From Flavobacteriales bacterium UBA6693 (GTDB lineage Bacteria; Bacteroidota; Bacteroidia; Flavobacteriales; Weeksellaceae), in NCBI GenBank assembly GCA_002454815.1, contig DKJL01000010.1, positions 1 through 64,000 of the forward strand: 64,000 bases of DNA, in the 5' to 3' direction. Both the position numbers and the translations under genes were made by a program. A model generated the notes under the pieces. It did not search any database. It worked only from the letters and a program-made list of their open reading frames with translations, and had not been told where the DNA came from. This document shows, piece after piece, positions 36,683 to 45,815 of this stretch (position 1 is the first letter of the stretch; every line of letters starts with the position of its first letter).

Positions 36683-37951
36683 ATGAAAAAAATGATGCTG
36701 CTGGTCTTTGTAGCCCTCTCTTACTTTATTTCAGCCCAGGTGGACACCGCCCAGGTCGTTGTACCCAACCGGTTTAATTCCGTGCCTGCACAGGAAAAGC
36801 CCTACGTAATAATGATTTCCGCCGATGGTTTCCGCTACGATTATGTCGAAAAATACAACGCGGTCAATTTGCGGAAACTGGCGCAGACCGGGGTGGCTGC
36901 CGAAGCATTGATCCCCTCCTTCCCGTCGATCACCTTTCCCAATCACTGGAGCCTGGTCACCGGTTTTTATCCCGCGCACCACGGCGTAATCGACAATCAT
37001 TTCTACGATAACAAACGTCAGAGCTTCTATTCCATGAGCGATGCGAAGGCGGCCGAAGATGGCACCTGGTACGGCGGTACACCGCTTTGGGCTGTGGCCG
37101 AAAAGCAGGGGCTGCTCACCGCCTCGATGATGTGGGTGGGCTCGGCCAGCGACGCCGGCGGCACAAGACCTACCTATTACTATCATTATCACGAAAAATT
37201 CACGCCGGCAGAAAAGGTGAGCAAAGTCGTCGACTGGCTGAAATTGCCCGCCGACAAACGTCCGCATTTCATCACTTTATATTTTCCCGAAGTCGATGGA
37301 GCCGGACACCGGTACGGACCCGACAGCCCCGAAACCGAACGTTCTGTGCGCCTGCTGGATGAGACGATTGGAGATTTGGTTGAGCAGGTAAAGGCTTTGA
37401 GTCTCAAAAATGTTAATTTTATTTTCGTCGCCGATCACGGCATGATTTCCGTGGACCGTGATAACCCGATTCCCATCCCACCGGTTCTGAACGATAAAAA
37501 TCGGTTTCAATATTATAACAGCCAAACCTTACTGCGGATTGTGGTTAAAGATCCGGCAGAAACAAAAGCGGTGTACCGCCGGTTAAAGAAAGATGCCGGC
37601 GACGATTATAAAGTTTATCTGACGAAACGTTTTCCGCGCAAACTGCATTTTGCCCAGCGCGACGATCGCTACCAGCGCATCGGCCAGATCGTGCTTCTGC
37701 CACGCGCGCCAAAAATATTCCTGGAGAAAGACCGCAAAACTTCGCCCGGCAAACATGGCTACAGCGCTTACAGCACGCCCGAAATGAAAGCCGTTTTCAT
37801 CGCTTTTGGTCCTGCCTTTAAAAAAGGAACAACCCTCGGTGCTTTCGAAAATGTGCACGTTTTCCCCGTAGTAGAAAAGATTTTGGACTTACAGAACGCG
37901 CCCGCCATCGACGGTGACGGCCGTGTTGCCCGTAAAATTCTTGAAAAGTAA
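36683..37951 (+). CDS. Secreted ENPP-type nucleotide pyrophosphatase/phosphodiesterase
   Basis: 422 residues with signal peptide (MKKMMLLVFVALSYFISAQ). Alkaline-phosphatase superfamily: metal Asp in MISADGFRYDY, nucleophile Thr in SITFPNHWSLVTGFYP, the HHGVIDNHFYD loop, YFPEVDGAGHRYGP (metal Asp and His), VADHGM (Asp and His) and a C-terminal KHGYSAY His. Likely hydrolyses extracellular nucleotide or nucleotide-sugar phosphodiesters in the periplasm. Confidence 0.9.
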   Translation: MKKMMLLVFVALSYFISAQVDTAQVVVPNRFNSVPAQEKPYVIMISADGFRYDYVEKYNAVNLRKLAQTGVAAEALIPSFPSITFPNHWSLVTGFYPAHHGVIDNHFYDNKRQSFYSMSDAKAAEDGTWYGGTPLWAVAEKQGLLTASMMWVGSASDAGGTRPTYYYHYHEKFTPAEKVSKVVDWLKLPADKRPHFITLYFPEVDGAGHRYGPDSPETERSVRLLDETIGDLVEQVKALSLKNVNFIFVADHGMISVDRDNPIPIPPVLNDKNRFQYYNSQTLLRIVVKDPAETKAVYRRLKKDAGDDYKVYLTKRFPRKLHFAQRDDRYQRIGQIVLLPRAPKIFLEKDRKTSPGKHGYSAYSTPEMKAVFIAFGPAFKKGTTLGAFENVHVFPVVEKILDLQNAPAIDGDGRVARKILEK

Positions 37952-37955
37952 ACCT

Positions 37956-37988
37956 AAATCCGGCTGTACAGCAGCCGGATTTTTATTT
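37956..37988 (+). terminator. Terminator of the pyrophosphatase gene
   Basis: Perfect 11-bp stem AAATCCGGCTG/CAGCCGGATTT with a 5-base loop and a T-rich tail; the A-rich left side may also serve the convergent alcohol dehydrogenase gene. Confidence 0.85.
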
Positions 37989-38007
37989 TAAGATAAAGCA
38001 CATCAAA

Positions 38008-39057
38008 TCAAAGCGAGGCCATATCGATCACGAAACGGTAGCGGACCTCGCTTTTCAGCATCCGCTCGTACGCGTCGTTGATGTCCTGCATTTTTATCAT
38101 CTCAATTTCCGGCAGGATGTTATGCTCCGCGCAAAAGTCCAGCATTTCCTGCGTTTCTTTGATGCCGCCGATCAGCGAACCGGCCACGCTGCGGCGCCCC
38201 ATGATCAGTGGCGGCGTCGCCAGCGGCGGTTCCATTTTTCCGATAAAACCCACCAGCACCAGCGTGCCGTCTGTGCAAAGGGTCGCCAGATAAGGATTGA
38301 TATCGTGGTCATAGGGAACGGTGTCGATGATCAAATCAAACTTACCGTGCGCGGCTTTCATTTCGTTTTCATACGTCGAGATTACCACGGCGTCTGCGCC
38401 CAGATCCAGCGCGTCCTGTATCTTGTCCGGGCTGCGCGAGATCAGCGTCACCTCCGCGCCCAGCCCTTTGGCGAGTTTAATCGCCATGTGTCCCAAACCG
38501 CCCAGACCGACCACAGCTACTTTGCTGCCGGCCTGCACCTTCCAGTGTCTCAGCGGCGACCAGGTCGTGATCCCCGCACAAAGCAGCGGAGCCACCGCTT
38601 TGAGATCCAGATTTTCCGGGATCCTCAGCACAAAATCTTCGTTCACGATAATTTTTTCGGAATAGCCGCCAAAAGTCTGCTGGTGAAGATGTCGGTCTTT
38701 GCCGTTATAGGTGCCGGTGGAACCGTTGAGGCAGTACTGCTCATGGTCGTTCCGGCAACTCTCGCAGTCCCCGCACGAATCGACCATACAGCCGACACCT
38801 GCCAGATCGCCGGTCTTAAATTTTGTGACGTCTTCACCGGTTTTCGTGATGCGGCCGACAATCTCGTGGCCCGGCACTGCCGGATATTTCGTGCCGCCCC
38901 AGTCGTTTCTGGCCGTGTGCAGATCGCTGTGGCAAACGCCGCAGTACATGATTTCAATTTCAATATCGTCGGGTTGCAGGCTGCGCCGGTCGATCTCCAT
39001 TTCCCGCAGGGCTTCATCTTTCGAGGGAGTTCCGTACGCTTTGATACTGTCGCTCAT
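38008..39057 (-). CDS. Zinc-dependent NAD(P) alcohol dehydrogenase (AdhC/cinnamyl type)
   Basis: 349 residues from the ATG at 39057 (MSDSIKAYGTPS). Catalytic zinc site CGVCHSDLHT and GHEIVG, structural zinc site CGDCESCRNDHEQYC, and the cofactor motif GLGGLGHMAIKLAKGLG. The subfamily resembles YahK-like broad-range aldehyde reductases/cinnamyl alcohol dehydrogenases. Substrate unknown. Single gene. Confidence 0.93.
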   Translation of the reverse strand: MSDSIKAYGTPSKDEALREMEIDRRSLQPDDIEIEIMYCGVCHSDLHTARNDWGGTKYPAVPGHEIVGRITKTGEDVTKFKTGDLAGVGCMVDSCGDCESCRNDHEQYCLNGSTGTYNGKDRHLHQQTFGGYSEKIIVNEDFVLRIPENLDLKAVAPLLCAGITTWSPLRHWKVQAGSKVAVVGLGGLGHMAIKLAKGLGAEVTLISRSPDKIQDALDLGADAVVISTYENEMKAAHGKFDLIIDTVPYDHDINPYLATLCTDGTLVLVGFIGKMEPPLATPPLIMGRRSVAGSLIGGIKETQEMLDFCAEHNILPEIEMIKMQDINDAYERMLKSEVRYRFVIDMASL

Positions 39058-39078
39058 AAATTGTATTTTAAAAGAAAA

Positions 39079-39086
39079 CAAAGATA
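39079..39086 (-). promoter_or_regulatory. -7 box of the alcohol dehydrogenase gene
   Basis: Minus-strand TATCTTTG, 21 bases before the ATG at 39057; it falls on the edge of the longer frame (TTG at 39081) and excludes it. Confidence 0.6.
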
Positions 39087-39160
39087 CTGCCTGCAGCGCT
39101 GACTCTGTGTTAAGAAACTGGTAAATTTATTTTCCCGCTGACCGGCCGCCTTTTAATTCA

Positions 39161-40636
39161 TCACTCCGCCGGAACCCAAACCGAAACATTGCCGGCCGGC
39201 ACCGGAAAACGGCCCCAGCCGTTTTCGTCGATGGTCACCTGTTCTTCAAACCAGCCGATATGATCGCAGAAGCTGCACCCGGCATACAGGACACCGACCT
39301 CCATCGCTTTTTCAGACGCATCTTTATTGCTCAGTACGACGGCGCAGGCAGCATGCTCTTCATCGCCGGTGCGCACCCAGCCCAGGCAGTTGGCATCTTC
39401 GAAATAATCGTGCTGCTCTCCGTAAGCATACCGTGTGCGCGCCTGCAGGAGCTTCTCGATATTCGGTACTTTATCCAGGAAAATTTCCTGTTCATTGCCT
39501 TCTTTATCCGTGTCGGTGTAATGAGCGCCAAAGAGGTCGGGGTAGAAGACACACGGATAGCCATCTTTGCGCAGAAGGATCAGCGCATAGGCGAGCGGCT
39601 TGAACCACTTTTCGACCGGCGCTTCCAGTTGTTGCAAAGGCTGGGTGTCGTGGTTCGCGACCAGCGTGACCGACAGCAGCGGGTTCGCCGCCGTCAACGT
39701 CTCATCAAAAATGGTTCGGAGATCATAAGCCGCGCCGGAGCGTGACGCGAGATGGAAATGCCACTGCAGCGGCGCATCGAACAGGCTCATGGCACCTTCT
39801 GTTACTTCGATGTATTTTTCGAGCAGCGGAAGTGCGCCCGGCGTCCAGTATTCGCCCACGGCAAAAATATTTTCACCCGTATTGGCGCGCAGCGTGTACA
39901 GCCACTCGCGGTAGAAGTCGGGCGACTGGTGCTTCACCGCATCCAGGCGTACGCCCCCAAAGCCGATCTGGTCGTGGTACCATTTTCCCCACGCGTTCAG
40001 TTCCTCACGCACAAAAGGATTTCGGTGTTCAATATCGTTGTGCATTAAATAGTCATAATTGCCCAGTTCGTCGTCAATCATTTCTTCCCAGCCTTCACCG
40101 TGGTCGTTGATGATCTGGAAAATACCATTGTGCAGACCGACCCCGTGATCAACGCCGGAAAAACACTGGAAATCCCAGATGAAATCCGAGTAGTTTCCCG
40201 CCCTGCCCGGGAAGGTGAACTTGGTATAAGCTTCGATCTCAAAAGGGTCGGAGATGGGCTCCAGCCGGTTGTCGGGATTCACCTCGATGACGTTGAAGCG
40301 CTCCGTCTCATCTCCGCCGCCTTTATGGTTCAGTACAATGTCGACGATCACTGAAATGCCGTGGTCCTTCAGTGCCTGGCAGGCTTCGGTATACTGCGCT
40401 CTGCTTCCGTATTTGGTAGGCACCGTTCCTTTCTGGTCAAATTCCCCCAGGTCGAAAAGGTCGTACGGATCATAGCCCACGGACAGCGCACCGCTCGCAC
40501 CTTTATACGCCGGTGGCAGCCACGCTGCCGTAATACCCAGCTCCTGCAGATACGGCGCTGCGTCTCTTACTTCGGGATAAAAGGTCTGGTTTCCTTCCGA
40601 ATACCAGTGGAAAAACTGGATCATGGTATTATTCAT
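39161..40636 (-). CDS. Cytoplasmic alpha-amylase (GH13)
   Basis: 491 residues with no signal peptide. All four GH13 motifs: DIVLNH (99-104), GGVRLDAVKH with nucleophile Asp232, AVGEYW with acid/base Glu262, and VANHDT with Asp330. The N-terminus MIQFFHWY matches the GH13_5 liquefying type. It would hydrolyse alpha-1,4 glucans inside the cell, for example stored glycogen or imported maltodextrins. Confidence 0.94.
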   Translation of the reverse strand: MNNTMIQFFHWYSEGNQTFYPEVRDAAPYLQELGITAAWLPPAYKGASGALSVGYDPYDLFDLGEFDQKGTVPTKYGSRAQYTEACQALKDHGISVIVDIVLNHKGGGDETERFNVIEVNPDNRLEPISDPFEIEAYTKFTFPGRAGNYSDFIWDFQCFSGVDHGVGLHNGIFQIINDHGEGWEEMIDDELGNYDYLMHNDIEHRNPFVREELNAWGKWYHDQIGFGGVRLDAVKHQSPDFYREWLYTLRANTGENIFAVGEYWTPGALPLLEKYIEVTEGAMSLFDAPLQWHFHLASRSGAAYDLRTIFDETLTAANPLLSVTLVANHDTQPLQQLEAPVEKWFKPLAYALILLRKDGYPCVFYPDLFGAHYTDTDKEGNEQEIFLDKVPNIEKLLQARTRYAYGEQHDYFEDANCLGWVRTGDEEHAACAVVLSNKDASEKAMEVGVLYAGCSFCDHIGWFEEQVTIDENGWGRFPVPAGNVSVWVPAE

Positions 40637-40710
40637 CGTTAGAGGTCTTTAGTGTACTGCCGGAACTGTTGCCCCCGGACTTTCGCGGTGGGCAGCGGTA
40701 CGGCGTTGCT

Positions 40711-40718
40711 CAAATTTA
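40711..40718 (-). promoter_or_regulatory. Candidate -7 box of the amylase gene
   Basis: Minus-strand TAAATTTG, 74 bases before the ATG. No -33 TTG at proper spacing. Confidence 0.35.
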
Positions 40719-40784
40719 ATGATAAATTTTAAAAGTCTTTACCGCCACCGCTTCGGCGCTCCTGTACTGAGCGCAGAGGAATGA

Positions 40785-41861
40785 TCAGTCCTCGAAGGGT
40801 ATTTTCAGCTGTACCGAAACCTGTCTGTTTTCCTGGGTGTTCAGGCCCGACAGAGAAAGGCCCAGCAGCCGGACTGCTTTATCAAACGGCCGCAGACTCC
40901 AGAGATGTTGCGCTGTGGTATACAGTTCCGCCGCCCCGGCGAAATAGTCGCTCCGGGTAATGCTGCGCGTATAGACCGCAAAATCTTTATATTTAATCTT
41001 CAGCGTCAGGCTTTTCCCTTTAAGGTCTTTTTTTAAACTTCTTTCCTGCAGCTGCTGACTGATTAGACCCAGCTGCTCGAACACCGTTTCCTCATCCACC
41101 AGATTTTCCCAGAACGTTTCTTCCACCGCCACGCTTTTGGGCACGCGGTGCGGCTTCACTTCGCTGTGATGGATGCCGCGGACCACATGATAATAGTACT
41201 GCCCCGACTTTCCGAAATGCTGTACCAGTTCCTCCAGTGTCTTTTCTTTCAGTTCTTTGCCGGTATAGATGCGCAGCTCGTGCATTCTGTTGGCCGTAAC
41301 CCTGCCGATTCCGTAAAACTTTTCAATCGGCAGCCTTTCCATAAACTCCAGGATCTGCGTGGGATGAATGGTTTTCTGGCCGTTGGGTTTGCGGTAATCG
41401 GAAGCCACCTTGGCCAGGAATTTATTCACCGAAATACCGGCCGAGGCCGTAAGTCCCGTTTCTTCAAAGATCCGCTGGCGGATCTGCCTCGCGATTTCCT
41501 GTGCGGAGTCGAGGTTCTTTTTATTTTCCGTCACGTCCAGGTAGGCCTCATCCAGCGAAAGCGGTTCCACCAGATCGGTAAATTCATAGAAGATTTGGCG
41601 GATCTGCTGCGAAATTTCTTTGTAACGCTGAAAGCGCGGTTTCACCACGATCAGGTGCGGACATTTCTGTAGTGCCGTCCGGCCGGGCATGGCAGAACGG
41701 ATGCCGTACTGGCGCGCCTCATAGCTGGCCGCGGCTACCACGCCGTACATGCCGCCGCCCACACAGACGGGCTTTCCGCGCAGTTCCGGATGGTCATGCT
41801 GCTCAACGGATGCATAGAAGGCGTCCATATCGACGTGAATGATTTTTCTCTGCGGATGCAC
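40785..41861 (-). CDS. dinB: DNA polymerase IV
   Basis: 358 residues, Y-family polymerase. Metal Asp in HVDMDAFYASVEQ, the catalytic block LSLDEAYLDVT, the helix-hairpin-helix YGIGRVTANRMHEL and a C-terminal little-finger domain ending in LSLSGL. Translesion synthesis. The start is GTG at 41861: no ATG precedes the active-site Asp. A -7 box ends only 4 bases upstream. Confidence 0.95.
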   Translation of the reverse strand: MHPQRKIIHVDMDAFYASVEQHDHPELRGKPVCVGGGMYGVVAAASYEARQYGIRSAMPGRTALQKCPHLIVVKPRFQRYKEISQQIRQIFYEFTDLVEPLSLDEAYLDVTENKKNLDSAQEIARQIRQRIFEETGLTASAGISVNKFLAKVASDYRKPNGQKTIHPTQILEFMERLPIEKFYGIGRVTANRMHELRIYTGKELKEKTLEELVQHFGKSGQYYYHVVRGIHHSEVKPHRVPKSVAVEETFWENLVDEETVFEQLGLISQQLQERSLKKDLKGKSLTLKIKYKDFAVYTRSITRSDYFAGAAELYTTAQHLWSLRPFDKAVRLLGLSLSGLNTQENRQVSVQLKIPFED

Positions 41862-41865
41862 CCTG

Positions 41866-41873
41866 CAAAATTA
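41866..41873 (-). promoter_or_regulatory. -7 box of dinB (abuts the start codon)
   Basis: Minus-strand TAATTTTG ends 4 bases before the GTG start, implying a leaderless or nearly leaderless transcript as for ruvC. No LexA-type palindrome was noticed. Confidence 0.5.
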
Positions 41874-41923
41874 GCAATTGCGCGCGGGATATCAGCACCT
41901 CAGTACTTTTAATTGAAATGATG

Positions 41924-41931
41924 TAAATTTG
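41924..41931 (+). promoter_or_regulatory. -7 box of the NYN-domain gene
   Basis: TAAATTTG, 53 bases before the ATG at 41985. Confidence 0.45.
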
Positions 41932-41984
41932 ACCAAAGCGTGCGCCGCCGTGCGCCGTTTTTCTAATTTAAAATAATCTACAGA

Positions 41985-42761
41985 ATGGCCGACGATAAAC
42001 TTGCTGTACTCATCGACGCAGACAATGTGCCCTACGCGAATGTGAAAGAAATGCTGGAAGAAATTTCCCGCAACGGGACGCCTACCATCAAAAGAATTTA
42101 TGCGGACTGGACCAAACCCACCGTTTCCGGCTGGAAGAAAGTGCTGCTCGAAAATGCCATTACACCCATCCAGCAGTACAGCTATACTACCGGCAAGAAT
42201 TCCAGCGACAGCGCACTGATCATCGATGCCATGGACATCCTGTACTCCGAAAAGGTCAATGGCTTCTGCATCGTTTCCAGCGACAGCGATTTTACCCGGC
42301 TCGCCACGCGTCTGCGCGAAGCAGGCATGACCGTCATCGGTTTTGGTGAAAAGAAAACACCCAAACCCTTTATCTCGGCCTGTGACAAATTCATTTATCT
42401 GGAAATCCTGACCGATACCGACGACGCGGAGAAAGAAACCGACAAAACTTCGGACGTCACGGAAACCAAAAAGACCGCAGCGGGTCGGCCGAAAAAAGAA
42501 CCGCTGAGTAAAGTGGATGCACGGACCATCAGACTGATTACCCAAAGCATCAACGATCTGGGGGACGACGAAGGCTGGACATTCCTCGGAAATCTCGGCA
42601 GTTTCATCCTCAAGAAAAAACCCGATTTTGATCCCAGAAACTTTGGTTTCACCAAACTGTTGCCGCTCATCAGAAGCATCGGTACCATCGAGATCGACGA
42701 GCGCGAAACCGGGGTGCGGAACATACGCCACATCTACGTGCGCGTTGCCAACGGAAATTAA
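41985..42761 (+). CDS. NYN-domain nuclease-like protein with OST-HTH/LOTUS domain
   Basis: 258 residues. The N-terminal NYN (PIN-like) domain has metal-binding Asp residues in AVLIDADNVPY (11, 13) and VSSDSDFTRLA (about 100, 102). A charged linker follows (about 150-178), then a C-terminal OST-HTH/LOTUS domain (IRLITQSINDL to RSIGTIEIDERE). The architecture is that of LabA-like RNases with an RNA-binding module. The target is unknown. Divergent from dinB, convergent with pnp. Confidence 0.87.
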   Translation: MADDKLAVLIDADNVPYANVKEMLEEISRNGTPTIKRIYADWTKPTVSGWKKVLLENAITPIQQYSYTTGKNSSDSALIIDAMDILYSEKVNGFCIVSSDSDFTRLATRLREAGMTVIGFGEKKTPKPFISACDKFIYLEILTDTDDAEKETDKTSDVTETKKTAAGRPKKEPLSKVDARTIRLITQSINDLGDDEGWTFLGNLGSFILKKKPDFDPRNFGFTKLLPLIRSIGTIEIDERETGVRNIRHIYVRVANGN

Positions 42762-42774
42762 ATAACAGCCAATA

Positions 42775-42801
42775 AAAAAGTCTCCGAAGCGGAGACTTTT
42801 A
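42775..42801. terminator. Bidirectional terminator between the NYN gene and pnp
   Basis: Perfect 10-bp stem AAAGTCTCCG/CGGAGACTTT with a 3-base loop, A-rich on the left and T-rich on the right. Confidence 0.85.
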
Positions 42802-42809
42802 TCTTTTCT

Positions 42810-43628
42810 TTACGACGGATAGTTGCGTACCAGCCCTTTCACCAGTTGGATGACGTTGGGCATCGCACGGTTGGCCGCCTGCAGGACTTCCTCATGCGAC
42901 ACGGTATGCGCAATATCCGGCCCGCCCAGATCGGTAATGATGGAAATTCCAAAACAGTCCATTCCCTGGTGTTTGGCCACGATCACTTCCGGCACCGTGC
43001 TCATACCGACCACATCACCGCCGATGGCGCGGATCATGCCGTATTCGGCCGGAGTTTCGAAGGTGGGTCCCTGCAGGGCCACATAACAGCCTTCATGTAC
43101 CTTGATGCCCTTTTCAGCAGCCACTGCCTGCGCCACGGCGATCATTTTTTTATGATAAGGTTCGCTCATATCCACAAAGCGCGGGCCCAATTCATCGAGG
43201 TTTTTACCGCGCAGCGGATGCTCCGGCATCATATTGATCTGGTCATTGATGATCATGATGTCGGCCACCTGAAAATCCGGATGCACCCCACCGGCTGCAT
43301 TGGACAGGATCAGGTTTTTAATGCCCAGCAGATGGAATACCCGTACCGGGAAAACCACCGTGCGGATGTCGTGTCCTTCGTAATAATGGAACCGGCCGCT
43401 CATCAGCAGCACCTTCTTTCCTTCCAGGGTTCCGTAGATCAGTTTTCCACCATGGCCGGCCACCGTCGTCTGCGGGAAGTTGGGGATTTCAGTATAATCG
43501 AGTTCGTAGAGCGCGGTGACTTCATCTTTAAGTTTCCCCAGGCCGGAACCCAGGATAATGGCAAAGTCGGGCGTTTCACGGATGACCGCCTGAATAAAAG
43601 CGGCGGTTTCTTTAATTTTTTCGAACAT
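42810..43628 (-). CDS. Purine nucleoside phosphorylase (inosine/guanosine type)
   Basis: 272 residues from the ATG at 43628 (MFEKIKETAAF). Phosphate-site GSGLG, MSGRFHYYEGHD, NAAGGVHPDF, the EMV-equivalent GMSTVPEVIVA and the purine-contact Asn region. Trimeric PNP family. Its start overlaps the lpxK stop by 17 bases, so the two are translationally linked. The longer upstream frame lies inside lpxK and is rejected. Confidence 0.92.
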   Translation of the reverse strand: MFEKIKETAAFIQAVIRETPDFAIILGSGLGKLKDEVTALYELDYTEIPNFPQTTVAGHGGKLIYGTLEGKKVLLMSGRFHYYEGHDIRTVVFPVRVFHLLGIKNLILSNAAGGVHPDFQVADIMIINDQINMMPEHPLRGKNLDELGPRFVDMSEPYHKKMIAVAQAVAAEKGIKVHEGCYVALQGPTFETPAEYGMIRAIGGDVVGMSTVPEVIVAKHQGMDCFGISIITDLGGPDIAHTVSHEEVLQAANRAMPNVIQLVKGLVRNYPS

Positions 43629-44637
43629 AATCGAGCAGGATTTTATTGAATTTTTCAGGCTCACCAATGGTCGCATTGATGGGCCAGTAGTAAACAAGAT
43701 CCCGAAGGTAATCAAAAGTATTCAGGCGCACATAATCCTTCTCGGTCGTCAGCAGCAGCCTGTACTCGCCGAGCTGATGATAGTCTTTCAGGATGTTTTT
43801 GATGTCTTCGTCGGTAAAGTTATGGTGGTCGCGGAACTTCAGATGCTTCACTTGGTCCGAGAAGCGCGAGAGGTGCTTCAGCAGCGGCTTGGGGTTCGCG
43901 ATACCGGTTACCAGCAGGATGTCATAATAGGCGAGGTTGTTGTCCGGCAGCGAGCGGTCGTGGGAATAGACGTGTTCATCATAGCTGATGCTGGAGAAGA
44001 AGACGGCCTGATCCGGGCGTGGACGCAGACGGGTGCGGTAATCCTGTTTCTGCTCGTCGGTCAGTTCCTCGGGACATTTGGAAACCACGATGACATCGGC
44101 ACGCGCGGCACCGCTGCGGCTCTCACGGAGATCACCTGCCGGCAGCAGATAGTCGCGAAAATAAGGATCCTGGAACTCCGTCATCAGGATCTGGAATCCG
44201 GGCTTGATGGCACGGTGCTGATAAGCATCATCCAGTACGAGCACGTCCAATTCCATATCGGCGATCATTTTTCGGGCGCCCGGCACCCGTTCCTCCGAAA
44301 CCCCGATCACAAAGCGGTTTTTAAACCGTTCGAACAGTTGCATGGCTTCATCCCCCACGGTTTTGTAATTGCTTTCGTAATTGGTGATATGATAGCCTTT
44401 GGTCAGGCGGCCGTAGCCGCGGGACAGCACGCCGGTCCGGAATTCGCGCGAGAGCAGCTCCGCGATATACATCACCATAGGCGATTTTCCACTGCCGCCC
44501 ACCGACAGGTTTCCAACATTGATGATGGGTGTTTTAAACGCGGCCGAACGGAAGATTCCCCAGTCGTACAGCAGGTTCCGCGTAGCGGTGACCCAATGAT
44601 ACACCAGAGAAAAAGGGTAGAGGTACCATCTTTTCAT
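43612..44637 (-). CDS. lpxK: Tetraacyldisaccharide 4'-kinase
   Basis: 341 residues from the ATG at 44637 (MKRWYLYPFSLVY). P-loop GNLSVGGSGKSPMVMYIAELL, then GYGRLTKGY and LVLDDAYQHRAIKP, typical of LpxK. It phosphorylates the lipid A precursor at the inner membrane. First gene of lpxK-pnp. Codons upstream of 44637 precede the -7 box and are excluded. Confidence 0.94.
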   Translation of the reverse strand: MKRWYLYPFSLVYHWVTATRNLLYDWGIFRSAAFKTPIINVGNLSVGGSGKSPMVMYIAELLSREFRTGVLSRGYGRLTKGYHITNYESNYKTVGDEAMQLFERFKNRFVIGVSEERVPGARKMIADMELDVLVLDDAYQHRAIKPGFQILMTEFQDPYFRDYLLPAGDLRESRSGAARADVIVVSKCPEELTDEQKQDYRTRLRPRPDQAVFFSSISYDEHVYSHDRSLPDNNLAYYDILLVTGIANPKPLLKHLSRFSDQVKHLKFRDHHNFTDEDIKNILKDYHQLGEYRLLLTTEKDYVRLNTFDYLRDLVYYWPINATIGEPEKFNKILLDYVRKN

Positions 44638-44643
44638 AGCGGG

Positions 44644-44651
44644 CAAAATTA
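44644..44651 (-). promoter_or_regulatory. -7 box of lpxK-pnp
   Basis: Minus-strand TAATTTTG, 6 bases before the lpxK ATG; very short leader expected. Confidence 0.5.
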
Positions 44652-44756
44652 CGATAATTTGATTCGACTGAAAACAAAAACTGCCTCCGTCCTTACCGCA
44701 GACTACGGCAACAGTTAATTGTTGCCCGGCCCATAGGGGCAATGAAACTATTTGTT

Positions 44757-44764
44757 TAATTTTG
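44757..44764 (+). promoter_or_regulatory. -7 box of ddl-coaD
   Basis: TAATTTTG, 17 bases before the ddl ATG at 44782; inside the longer upstream frame, which it excludes. Confidence 0.5.
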
Positions 44765-44781
44765 CCCTACAGTTTTGCTTT

Positions 44782-45768
44782 ATGAATAAGAAAAATATCG
44801 CCGTCGTCATGGGCGGATATTCCGACGAATACAAAGTCTCCCTGAAAAGCGGGCAGCTCATTTTCGATTCCCTGGATCGGGAACGCTACAATGTGTATAA
44901 GGTGATTATTTTACAGGACGACTGGTATTTTCTCGACGACCGCGGTAACAAAGCCCCGATAGACCGCGCCGACTTTTCCGTCACGCTCAGCAGTGACTTC
45001 TGCGTGAAGTTTGACGTGTGTTTCAATATTATCCATGGTAAACCCGGTGAAAACGGTGAACTGCAGGCCTACTGGAACACCATCGGACAAAAATATACCG
45101 GTTGCGATTTTTACCAAAGCGCGCTGACCTTTAACAAGAAAGACACGCTGGCCGTGCTGTCCAAGTACGGAATACCGTCCGCAAAAAGTATTTATCTGCG
45201 CCGTGGCGAACACTGTGATGCGGAGGAGGTCGTCGCTGCGCTGGGCCTTCCTCTTTTTGTTAAACCCAATCAGTCCGGCTCTTCCCTCGGCATCACCAAA
45301 GTAAAAGAACCGGCAGAACTTGCGCAGGCGCTGGACTTTGCCTTTGCTGAAGATGATGAAATATTGATCGAGTCCTTTCTCGATGGGATGGAAGTTTCGG
45401 TCGGAGCCGTTGATTTTAATGGTAAAACGACGGTACTCGGTATAACGGAAATTGTCCCCCACACCGAATTCTTCGATTACGAAGCCAAATATGAAGGGGC
45501 TTCTGAGGAGATCACGCCGGCGCGGCTGGACGAAGCCACGCGGCTGAAAGTCGAGGAAATCACCAGGCGCGCCTATGATGCCCTGGGGATGAGCGGCTTT
45601 TCACGCAGCGAATTCATCATCATGGACGGTACCCCCTATATGCTGGAAATGAATACCAACCCCGGCTTTTCACCGGCGTCCATCCTGCCGCAGCAGGCCG
45701 CCTGGCACGGCATTTCAATCCGGGAACTCTGTGGCAACGAAGTGGAGAAAGCCCTGGCAAAAAATTAA
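44782..45768 (+). CDS. ddl: D-alanine--D-alanine ligase
   Basis: 328 residues, ATP-grasp. IAVVMGGYSDEYKVSLKSG at the N-terminus, NIIHGKPGENGELQAY, the ATP-binding LFVKPNQSGSSLGITKV and the metal motif YMLEMNTNPGFS. Makes the D-Ala-D-Ala dipeptide for peptidoglycan. 47 bases upstream of coaD, probably one transcript. Confidence 0.96.
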   Translation: MNKKNIAVVMGGYSDEYKVSLKSGQLIFDSLDRERYNVYKVIILQDDWYFLDDRGNKAPIDRADFSVTLSSDFCVKFDVCFNIIHGKPGENGELQAYWNTIGQKYTGCDFYQSALTFNKKDTLAVLSKYGIPSAKSIYLRRGEHCDAEEVVAALGLPLFVKPNQSGSSLGITKVKEPAELAQALDFAFAEDDEILIESFLDGMEVSVGAVDFNGKTTVLGITEIVPHTEFFDYEAKYEGASEEITPARLDEATRLKVEEITRRAYDALGMSGFSRSEFIIMDGTPYMLEMNTNPGFSPASILPQQAAWHGISIRELCGNEVEKALAKN

Positions 45769-45815
45769 ACCGCGCTGCCGGTGGCAGCGTCAGTCCTATT
45801 TAAATAACAACCATA

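Noticed and set aside
38122..39102. 326-codon plus-strand frame
   Set aside because: Antisense to the alcohol dehydrogenase; lacks recognisable motifs.
41892..42731. 279-codon minus-strand frame
   Set aside because: Antisense to the NYN-LOTUS gene, which has clear domains; no family signature in the antisense frame.
42846..44718. Long plus-strand frames over pnp and lpxK
   Set aside because: Shadows of the two well-supported minus-strand enzymes.
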